Part shown: positions 6,821 to 12,867 of the stretch, piece after piece
How the letters are laid out: every line of letters starts with the position of its first letter
Numbering within the stretch: the first letter of the stretch is position 1
DNA from: Haemophilus parahaemolyticus
GTDB taxonomy: Bacteria > Pseudomonadota > Gammaproteobacteria > Enterobacterales > Pasteurellaceae
Assembly: GCF_018373095.1 (NCBI RefSeq)
Contig: NZ_JAHAHT010000044.1
Location: 1 to 12,867 of the forward strand
DNA: 12,867 nucleotides
Direction of reading: 5' to 3'
Made by a program: the position numbers and the translations under genes
Notes under the pieces: model-generated
The model's input: only the letters and a program-made list of their open reading frames with translations
Database searches by the model: none
What the model was told of the DNA's origin: nothing

Positions 6821-6856
6821 AAAAACTAAAAAAGTAAAAGAATTAAGGAACCACTC

Positions 6857-9800
6857 ATGACCCTATACAAAACCATCGCTGAATCCAATAATTTTATCGT
6901 TTTAGATCAATATAATAAATTTGTGAAAGAGCCTAATGCTGGTTACCAAACGGAAGGCAGTCTTGAGCGTGAGTTTATTCGTGATTTACTGGCACAAGGC
7001 TATGAGTATTTACAAGAGCTTAATAATCACGATGAACTGATTAAAAACTTACGTGTTCAATTACAACGGTTGAATAATGTTGTTTTCTCCGATGCGGAAT
7101 GGCATCGTTTTTTAGAGGAATATTTGGATAAATCGAGCGATAGTCTGATTGATAAAACCCGAAAAATTCACGATGATTATATTTATGATTTTGTGTTCGA
7201 TAATGGACGCATTCAGAATATCTATTTGCTAGATAAGAAAAATCTTGCCAATAATTCTCTACAAGTCATCAATCAATTTGAGCAAACTGGCAGCTATGAT
7301 AATCGTTATGATGTGACAATTTTGGTAAATGGTTTACCCCTTGTGCATATTGAACTGAAAAAACGTGGCGTGGCAATTCGTGAAGCCTTTAATCAAATTC
7401 ATCGCTACAGCAAAGAAAGTTTCAATAAAGAAAATTCCCTCTTTAAATTCATTCAAATCTTTGTCATTTCCAACGGTACGGATACTCGCTATTTTGCCAA
7501 TACCACCAAACGCGATAAGAATAGCTACGACTTCACAATGAATTGGGCAACCGCAAAAAATACTCTGATTAAAGATTTAAAGGATTTTACGGCGACATTC
7601 TTGCAAAAACATTCTCTGCTCAATGTGTTGGTAAATTACTGCGTGTTTGATGTATCCGATACCCTATTAATTATGCGTCCGTATCAAATTGCCGCAACAG
7701 AACGTATTTTGTGGAAAATCAAAAGTTCATATCACGCCAAAAATTGGAGCAATAAAGAAAGTGGTGGCTATATTTGGCATACCACAGGTTCAGGTAAAAC
7801 GCTTACCAGTTTTAAAGCCTCTCGCCTTGCGACTGAACTTGATTTTATTGATAAAGTCTTTTTTGTGGTCGATCGTAAAGATTTAGACTACCAAACAATG
7901 AAAGAATATCAGCGTTTTTCGCCTGATAGCGTGAATGGTTCGGAAAGTACCGCAGGGCTGAAACGCAATATTGAAAAAGATGATAACAAAATTATCGTAA
8001 CCACCATTCAAAAGTTGAATAATTTGATGAAATCGGAAGAGAATTTGCCGATTTATCAAAAACAAGTCGTATTTATTTTTGATGAAGCCCATCGCTCCCA
8101 ATTTGGCGAAGCACAAAAAAATCTAAAACGTAAATTCAAAAAATTCTATCAATTTGGTTTTACTGGCACGCCAATTTTTCCTGAAAATGCCTTAGGTGCA
8201 GAAACGACAGCCAGCGTGTTCGGCACGGAATTGCATTCTTATGTGATTACCGATGCTATTCGTGATGACAAAGTACTGAAATTCAAGGTCGATTACAATG
8301 ATGTCCGCCCACAATTTAAAGCCTTAGAAACAGAAAAAGATCCTGAAAAATTGACCGCACTTGAGCAGAAACAAGCCTTTTTACACCCTGAGCGTATTAA
8401 AGAAATCTCGCAATATTTGCTTAACAATTTTAAACAGAAAACCCACCGCTTGAACGCTACAGGTAAAGGCTTTAATGCAATGTTTGCGGTAAGCAGTGTG
8501 GAAGCGGCAAAACGTTATTACGAAACTTTACAAAATCTACAGACTGAACAAGAAAAACCGTTAAGAATTGCCACCATTTTCTCTTTTGCGGCAAATGAAG
8601 AACAAGATGCGATTGGCGATATTCCAGATGAGACCTTTGAACCCACCGCTCTAAACAGTACGGCAAAAGAATTTTTAACGAAAGCCATTGATGATTACAA
8701 TCACTACTTTGGCACGAATTATGGCGTAGATAGTCAATCATTCCAAAATTACTATCGCGATCTTGCCAAACGTGTGAAAAATCAGGAAGTGGATTTACTG
8801 ATTGTGGTCGGAATGTTCTTAACAGGCTTTGATGCCCCTACGTTGAATACGCTTTTCGTAGACAAAAACTTACGTTATCATGGATTAATGCAGGCTTTTT
8901 CTCGCACCAACCGCATTTATGACACCACTAAAACCTTTGGGAATATCGTTACTTTCCGAGATTTGGAACAAAATACCATTGATGCAATCACGCTATTTGG
9001 CGATAAAAATACAAAGAATGTCGTACTAGAGAAAAGCTACGACAGCTATTTTAACGGTGATGACAATCAACGTGGTTATTTGGAGGTTGTTCAAGAACTG
9101 CAAAATCGCTTTCCTAATCCAACAGAAATCGAAACAGAGCAAGATAAAAAAGAGTTTGTAAAATTATTTGGCGAATATTTACGTATTGAAAATATTTTGC
9201 AAAATTACGATGAATTTGCAGCATTGCAAGCCTTACAAACGGTCGATTTAAATGATCCGATTGCAATGGAGAAATTCAAGCAAGTACATTATGTGAATGA
9301 TGAACAAATTGTAGAAATGCTGAAAGTACCCACTTTACCAGTAAGAGCGGAACAAGATTATCGTTCAACTTATAATGATATTCGCGATTGGCTACGCCAG
9401 CGAAAAGAAAGCAATGATAAAGACAATTCAACCATTAACTGGGATGATGTCGTATTTGAAGTGGATTTATTAAAATCTCAAGAAATCAATTTGGATTATA
9501 TTCTTGCGTTAATTTTCGAACATCATAAGAAAAACCAAGACAAAGAGGTGTTAATTGATGAAATCCGCCGCACAGTTCGTTCAAGTTTGGGTAACCGTGC
9601 TAAAGAGAGCTTGATTGTCGATTTTATCAACCAAACAAATTTAGATGATATTCCCGATAAAGCAACTTTAATTGACTCATTCTTCCTATTTGCTCAAGCA
9701 GAACAGCAAAAAGAAGCAGAAACCTTAATTCAAGAAGAGAATTTGAATATCGATGCAGCAAAACGCTATATCAGCACTTCACTAAAACGCGAATATGCCA

Positions 9801-9940
9801 GTGAAAACGGCACGGCACTCAATGAAGTATTGCCAAAAATGAGTCCACTTAATCCGCAATATCTCACTAAAAAACAGACGATTTTCCAAAAAATTGCTGC
9901 ATTTGTAGAGAAATTTAAAGGGGTTGGGGGAAAGATTTAG
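6857..9940 (+). CDS. hsdR: Type IC restriction endonuclease motor subunit HsdR
   Basis: HsdR pumps DNA past the bound complex using ATP and cuts at a distance from unmethylated sites. The 1027-residue product begins with a PD-(D/E)xK nuclease: D152, E166 and K168 in DVTILVNG and HIELKKR, then the Q180/Y184 pair of the QxxxY motif. These are one residue offset from EcoR124I. A two-lobed helicase follows: Walker A HTTGSGKT (308-315), DEAH (409-412), TGTP (436-439), VGMFLTGFDAP (651-661) and QAFSRTNR (679-686). The remaining C-terminal part is helical and charged, as in type IC HsdR, and probably docks on HsdM. The ATG at 6857 follows AAGGAA six bases upstream. The gene is full length and closes the restriction locus; a hairpin terminator follows. 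It contains an H. influenzae-type uptake word at 8354. Confidence 0.98.
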   Translation: MTLYKTIAESNNFIVLDQYNKFVKEPNAGYQTEGSLEREFIRDLLAQGYEYLQELNNHDELIKNLRVQLQRLNNVVFSDAEWHRFLEEYLDKSSDSLIDKTRKIHDDYIYDFVFDNGRIQNIYLLDKKNLANNSLQVINQFEQTGSYDNRYDVTILVNGLPLVHIELKKRGVAIREAFNQIHRYSKESFNKENSLFKFIQIFVISNGTDTRYFANTTKRDKNSYDFTMNWATAKNTLIKDLKDFTATFLQKHSLLNVLVNYCVFDVSDTLLIMRPYQIAATERILWKIKSSYHAKNWSNKESGGYIWHTTGSGKTLTSFKASRLATELDFIDKVFFVVDRKDLDYQTMKEYQRFSPDSVNGSESTAGLKRNIEKDDNKIIVTTIQKLNNLMKSEENLPIYQKQVVFIFDEAHRSQFGEAQKNLKRKFKKFYQFGFTGTPIFPENALGAETTASVFGTELHSYVITDAIRDDKVLKFKVDYNDVRPQFKALETEKDPEKLTALEQKQAFLHPERIKEISQYLLNNFKQKTHRLNATGKGFNAMFAVSSVEAAKRYYETLQNLQTEQEKPLRIATIFSFAANEEQDAIGDIPDETFEPTALNSTAKEFLTKAIDDYNHYFGTNYGVDSQSFQNYYRDLAKRVKNQEVDLLIVVGMFLTGFDAPTLNTLFVDKNLRYHGLMQAFSRTNRIYDTTKTFGNIVTFRDLEQNTIDAITLFGDKNTKNVVLEKSYDSYFNGDDNQRGYLEVVQELQNRFPNPTEIETEQDKKEFVKLFGEYLRIENILQNYDEFAALQALQTVDLNDPIAMEKFKQVHYVNDEQIVEMLKVPTLPVRAEQDYRSTYNDIRDWLRQRKESNDKDNSTINWDDVVFEVDLLKSQEINLDYILALIFEHHKKNQDKEVLIDEIRRTVRSSLGNRAKESLIVDFINQTNLDDIPDKATLIDSFFLFAQAEQQKEAETLIQEENLNIDAAKRYISTSLKREYASENGTALNEVLPKMSPLNPQYLTKKQTIFQKIAAFVEKFKGVGGKI
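8354..8362 (-). repeat. DNA uptake signal, H. influenzae type
   Basis: Exact AAGTGCGGT on the minus strand, followed by CAATTTTTC. This matches the extended H. influenzae-type uptake motif very well. It lies inside hsdR and is the second of two such words in the restriction locus. Confidence 0.8.
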
Positions 9941-9947
9941 TAAGATA

Positions 9948-9976
9948 AAAATAAGAGGCTAATCGCCTCTTATTTT
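9948..9976. terminator. Bidirectional terminator between hsdR and holB
   Basis: A perfect 12-bp stem, AAAATAAGAGGC (9948-9959) with GCCTCTTATTTT (9965-9976), encloses a 5-nt loop. A/T-rich arms give U-rich tails in both directions. It sits between the convergent hsdR and holB stops and should serve both transcripts. Confidence 0.92.
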
Positions 9977-9989
9977 ATTTCATCTCTCA

Positions 9990-10985
9990 TTAAAACACCT
10001 CTAACACCAATCTCGTCAAGCCATTCGCCAACATCAATTCAATGTTTACTGCATTGATTTCATTGATGTTTTTTTCAGTCTCACACAAGATATCGTAACC
10101 TTTGAGAAGTTGTTGAGCGGAAAGGGAATCGCTGAATAGCCAGATGCCTTTGTCTAAATCGTGATTTACCCAACCTGTAGTCATGCCCATTTTGGCTTTG
10201 AGTGCATCGCTGAAAAAGCTTTGCAACCATTCTAGTGGCATCTGTACTTGCTCTTTTTCAAACTGGCTGAGTAGCAAAAATGGATCTCGGTTTTTGTAGA
10301 AACGCCAGAAGGTTTGCAAAAAGGTTTTGCGGGCAGATAAGCGGTCGTTTTCTAAGAAAGTTTTGCAAATTAACGGACGACCGTGGCATAAACGCAAGGC
10401 GGTTTCGATGTCAGTTTCGCTGAATTGCGGACAATGCATTTGCAACCATTGCAATGCGATAGGTGTTTCGGGAGCGTGCAATACCCACGTTTGGCAACGG
10501 CTTTGAATGGTTGCCATCATCGGAGCTTGCAAATCAGTTTCTAGCAAAAAATAAACGCCTTCGTGCGGTTCTTCTAAGGTTTTCAGCAACGCATTGCAAC
10601 TCGCTTCGGTCAATCGTTCCGCTTGGCGAATATACACCACGATATTGCCTTCTTGTTGAGCGAAGCGTTGCAAAGTCGCCAATACATCACGCACCTGATC
10701 GACACCAATATCTCTATTTTCAATCGGTTCAAGCTGGTGAAAATCGGGGTGGTTGCCACTTTGTGCTAACAGGCAACTTTTGCATTGATGGCAAGGCTCA
10801 TTGCCATTTTTATTCTGGCAAAGCAACCAATGGGCAAAATGGCGAATCAATACCTCACTGCCCAAACCAGCTTCGGTTTTGAACAATAAGGCGTGATGCC
10901 CTCGCCCTTGGCTAAAAGGCTGGGTGATGGACGAATAAATCACTTGTTGCCACGGGTAGAGTGGCTGAGGAGAAATCGCAGTCAT
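9990..10985 (-). CDS. holB: DNA polymerase III delta prime subunit
   Basis: HolB is the delta prime subunit of the clamp-loader complex that places the sliding clamp on DNA for the replicative polymerase. The 331-residue product has a zinc site of four cysteines, C56, C65, C68 and C71, with the 9-3-3 spacing of E. coli delta prime. The P-loop position is degenerate (TEAGLGSEVLI), as expected for a subunit that does not hydrolyse ATP. The SRC motif with the arginine finger is at residues 162-164. ALLKTLEEP (132-140) is the typical clamp-loader segment. The C-terminal collar domain is variable. Its ATG overlaps the tmk stop as ATGA, so the two are translationally coupled. Confidence 0.96.
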   Translation of the reverse strand: MTAISPQPLYPWQQVIYSSITQPFSQGRGHHALLFKTEAGLGSEVLIRHFAHWLLCQNKNGNEPCHQCKSCLLAQSGNHPDFHQLEPIENRDIGVDQVRDVLATLQRFAQQEGNIVVYIRQAERLTEASCNALLKTLEEPHEGVYFLLETDLQAPMMATIQSRCQTWVLHAPETPIALQWLQMHCPQFSETDIETALRLCHGRPLICKTFLENDRLSARKTFLQTFWRFYKNRDPFLLLSQFEKEQVQMPLEWLQSFFSDALKAKMGMTTGWVNHDLDKGIWLFSDSLSAQQLLKGYDILCETEKNINEINAVNIELMLANGLTRLVLEVF

Positions 10986-11614
10986 TTTGCTTTTTTCACG
11001 AAATTTTCGACCGCTTGTTTGATGTCAGCAGTTACTTTTTCTAGCGGTTGCTCGGCATCAATAATCACCGCTTTGTCGTTATTTTGGGTGAGTTCCAAAT
11101 AGCGTTGGTGCGTGCGATAGAAGAAATCTAAGCTCTGTTGTTCAATGCGATCCAACTCACCACGTCCACGCACACGCTCCAACCCAACCACAGGATCAAT
11201 GTCCAAATAGATCGTTAAATCTGGCTCAAAATCGCCCAACACGGTACGTTTTAGGTTATCTAAAATCTTGCGTTCAATCTTTCGGCCCCCCCCCTGATAG
11301 GCTTGCGATGACATATCGTGACGATCGCCTAGCACCCATTTTCCTTCGGCAAGAGCAGGTTTAATCACATTTTCCACTAGCTGCACACGTGCCGCATAAA
11401 GCATCAATAATTCGGCTTTATCGGTAATCGGCTCTTCCAAATCGTGCTTAATTAAATAGCGTAATTTCTCCGCCAATGGTGTGCCACCTGGTTCGCGGGT
11501 TAATACCACATCTTTAATACCTAATTCTTCCAATTTTGCTAATACAGCTTGATGAGCAGTGGATTTTCCCGCTCCTTCTAAGCCTTCTAGCACGATAAAT
11601 TTACCCCGTATCAT
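10982..11614 (-). CDS. tmk: Thymidylate kinase
   Basis: Tmk phosphorylates dTMP to dTDP with ATP, an essential step in dTTP supply. The 210-residue product shows the P-loop GLEGAGKS (11-18), the TREPGGTP segment (39-46), GDRHDMSSQAYQGGGR (96-111) for nucleotide binding, and the LID segment RGRGELDRIE (149-158) in the E. coli-like form. The ATG at 11614 has AGGAT upstream. The gene lies 11 bp after mltG and overlaps holB by 4 bp. Oddly, the conserved QGGGR motif is written with nine G in a row (complement of 11286-11294), a slippage-prone choice in an essential gene. Confidence 0.97.
   Translation of the reverse strand: MIRGKFIVLEGLEGAGKSTAHQAVLAKLEELGIKDVVLTREPGGTPLAEKLRYLIKHDLEEPITDKAELLMLYAARVQLVENVIKPALAEGKWVLGDRHDMSSQAYQGGGRKIERKILDNLKRTVLGDFEPDLTIYLDIDPVVGLERVRGRGELDRIEQQSLDFFYRTHQRYLELTQNNDKAVIIDAEQPLEKVTADIKQAVENFVKKAK
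11010..11018 (-). repeat. DNA uptake signal, A. pleuropneumoniae type
   Basis: Exact ACAAGCGGT on the minus strand near the 3' end of tmk, followed by CGAAAATTT. It is the same dialect as the copies at 86 and 784. Confidence 0.8.
11286..11294 (-). repeat. Nine-G homopolymer in tmk
   Basis: Nine G on the minus strand encode the end of Q107 through G110 in the conserved YQGGGR motif of thymidylate kinase. It is the second-longest G run in the window. A frame change here would destroy an essential enzyme, so it is probably not a working switch. Confidence 0.85.
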
Positions 11615-11625
11615 TTCATCCTTCC

Positions 11626-12663
11626 CTATTTTTGTTCGGTTTGTTTACGCTCACGCTCAATTTTACGCCATTCTTTCACTGCTTGGTTATGTTCATTGAG
11701 TGAACGGCTAAATTTATGTCCGCCCGTACCATCGGCAACAAAGAAAAAGTAAGGCGTGCTGTCGGGCTGAGAAACCGCTTTTAATGCCGCTTCACTTGGC
11801 ATTGCAATGGGTGTTGGCGGTAAACCATCGATAACGTAAGTGTTGTAAGGCGTCGCTTCCTGTAAGTCTTTTTTGTAGATTTTGCCATTATAACGCTCAC
11901 TCAAGCCGTAAATCACGGTCGGGTCAGTTTCTAATTTCCAACCTTGTTTTAAACGGTTCACAAACACAGAGGCAACTTGCGGACGTTCATTTGCTACGCC
12001 CGTCTCTTTTTCCACAATGGAAGCCAAAATCAACATCTCATACGGGTTTGCAAGCGGTAGATTTTCCACCCTATTTTGCCAAGCATCATCTAATGCTTTT
12101 TGTTGCTTTTGATAAGCTCGCTTTAATAGTTCAAAATCAGTGGAATAAGGCACGTAGTTGTAGGTATCAGGTGAAATCCAACCTTCCAATTTTTCTGAAG
12201 AGAGCCCAAGCATTTTTGCAATTTCTGCTTCGCTTTTGCTCGTTAATGTTTGCTCCAAATAGCTCGCCTTTTCTAGCTGCTCGCGGAAGGTTTTGAACGT
12301 TTTTCCCTCAATAAACTTCACGTTGAGCTGCACTTCCTTACCTGAATTAAGATGTTTAAGTAAATCTTCAACGGTTTTTAAACCATTCAGCGAATATACT
12401 CCTGCTTTGAAGTGAGAAAGTTCAGGATGTAATCGAATTAAATAAGGTAACAGAGCTACATCAGCGTGTTCTACAATGCTTTGTTCTTCCAATTGCTTCG
12501 CCAATTTTTGACTGGAAGAGCCTTTTTCAACGATAAAAAATTGGTCGGAATGGATAGTTAAAGGATGTTGGATAAGATCGTTAATTTTTTTATAAGCGTA
12601 GCCTAAAATGCCAATAGCAACAACGGCTGAAATACCGAGAGAAATAAGTATTTTTTTTAACAT
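11626..12663 (-). CDS. mltG: Endolytic peptidoglycan transglycosylase MltG (YceG family)
   Basis: MltG cleaves nascent glycan strands at the inner membrane and is thought to set glycan length by ending polymerisation. The 345-residue product has one N-terminal membrane segment (about residues 5-24, preceded by K3 K4), which leaves the rest in the periplasm. A small LysM-like region follows, and then the YceG catalytic domain. E218, in LASIVEKETG, is at the same number as the catalytic glutamate of E. coli MltG, and is followed by the conserved RPQVASVFVNRL and LETDPTVIYGL segments. It is the first gene of mltG-tmk-holB, an order shared with E. coli. Codons 2-5 contain a run of eight A, which could slip but is common in such leader sequences. 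Confidence 0.96.
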   Translation of the reverse strand: MLKKILISLGISAVVAIGILGYAYKKINDLIQHPLTIHSDQFFIVEKGSSSQKLAKQLEEQSIVEHADVALLPYLIRLHPELSHFKAGVYSLNGLKTVEDLLKHLNSGKEVQLNVKFIEGKTFKTFREQLEKASYLEQTLTSKSEAEIAKMLGLSSEKLEGWISPDTYNYVPYSTDFELLKRAYQKQQKALDDAWQNRVENLPLANPYEMLILASIVEKETGVANERPQVASVFVNRLKQGWKLETDPTVIYGLSERYNGKIYKKDLQEATPYNTYVIDGLPPTPIAMPSEAALKAVSQPDSTPYFFFVADGTGGHKFSRSLNEHNQAVKEWRKIERERKQTEQK

Positions 12664-12696
12664 AAATTATTGTCAAAAATCTAAATGTTCAACTGA

Positions 12697-12708
12697 AATT
12701 GTACTATA
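12697..12708 (-). promoter_or_regulatory. Candidate -10 region for mltG-tmk-holB
   Basis: On the minus strand TATAGTACAATT lies about 34 bp upstream of the mltG ATG and just past the tRNA terminator. It is identical to the 12-mer before hsdM. No clear -35 box is seen; the preceding DNA is a T-rich tract. Confidence 0.4.
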
Positions 12709-12770
12709 AGCAGAAAAAAGAAAAAATGAAATCTTAGCTTTTAATTTGTATTAAAATTAAATTAAGATTT
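12709..12770 (-). terminator. Terminator of the tRNA-Lys transcript
   Basis: On the minus strand AAATCTTA-a-TTTAATTT pairs with AAATTAAA-agc-TAAGATTT across a 6-nt loop. This makes two 8-bp stems separated by a small bulge (12729-12770). It is followed by a T-rich run. It begins 10 nt beyond the CCA end of the tRNA. Confidence 0.75.
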
Positions 12771-12779
12771 TTTATAAAG

Positions 12780-12855
12780 TGGTGGGTCGTGAAGGATTCG
12801 AACCTTCGACCAACGGATTAAAAGTCCGCTGCTCTACCGACTGAGCTAACGACCC
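12780..12855 (-). tRNA. tRNA-Lys (anticodon UUU)
   Basis: A complete 76-nt cloverleaf on the minus strand. The acceptor stem is GGGTCGT/ACGACCC, the D-arm is GCTCAGTCGGTAGAGC, the anticodon loop is CTTTTAA on a CGGA/TCCG stem, and the T-arm contains GGTTCGAATCC. The CCA end is encoded (12780-12782). It reads AAA/AAG codons. This tRNA species is the known substrate of PrrC nucleases, one of which is encoded at 5399-6553. Confidence 0.98.
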
Positions 12856-12867
12856 AAAAGGGAATGT

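Noticed and set aside
12651..12658. A8 run at codons 2-5 of mltG as a phase-variation switch
   Set aside because: Runs of this length are common by chance in such AT-rich DNA, and mltG heads an operon with essential genes.
1..12867. CRISPR array, prophage or full insertion sequence
   Set aside because: I saw no regularly spaced repeats, no phage structural genes, and no transposase or terminal inverted repeats.

Overview
The window looks like a Pasteurellaceae chromosome. It is AT-rich, the protein families are close to their gamma-proteobacterial counterparts (AsnA, MltG and HolB keep the residue numbering or spacing known from E. coli), and the flanking genes carry exact copies of the 9-mer ACAAGCGGT. 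That 9-mer is the DNA uptake word of the Actinobacillus pleuropneumoniae/Mannheimia/Glaesserella branch. I cannot name the species.

Layout, left to right. (1) Positions 1-94 hold a strong promoter pointing left out of the window; its form and its place beside murI suggest the start of a ribosomal RNA operon. (2) murI (glutamate racemase) and asnA (asparagine synthetase A) lie on the minus strand, with an asnA terminator between them. (3) asnC, the Lrp-family regulator of asnA, diverges from it. (4) A complete type IC restriction-modification locus runs rightward from 2743 to 9940: hsdM, hsdS, a prrC-type anticodon nuclease gene, a decayed rhuM fragment, and hsdR. It closes with a bidirectional terminator. 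(5) The housekeeping operon mltG-tmk-holB is on the minus strand. (6) A tRNA-Lys(UUU) gene is at the right edge.

The most interesting part is the hsd/prrC locus. HsdM, HsdS and HsdR would form an EcoR124-like restriction complex, and PrrC would be its latent second weapon: by analogy with E. coli EcoprrI, it cuts tRNA-Lys when a phage disables restriction. The hsdS gene carries two separate switchable elements. One is a run of ten G at the junction before the second target-recognition domain, where a one-base slip leaves a 203- or 244-residue half subunit. The other is a 12-bp repeat encoding TSEL units, whose copy number should set the spacer of the recognised site. The locus therefore looks able to change DNA specificity while holding an RNA-cutting toxin.

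The two exact uptake words inside the locus are of the other family dialect (AAGTGCGGT, Haemophilus influenzae type). All three in the flanking genes or intergenic DNA are ACAAGCGGT. This suggests the cassette came by transformation from an H. influenzae-type relative.
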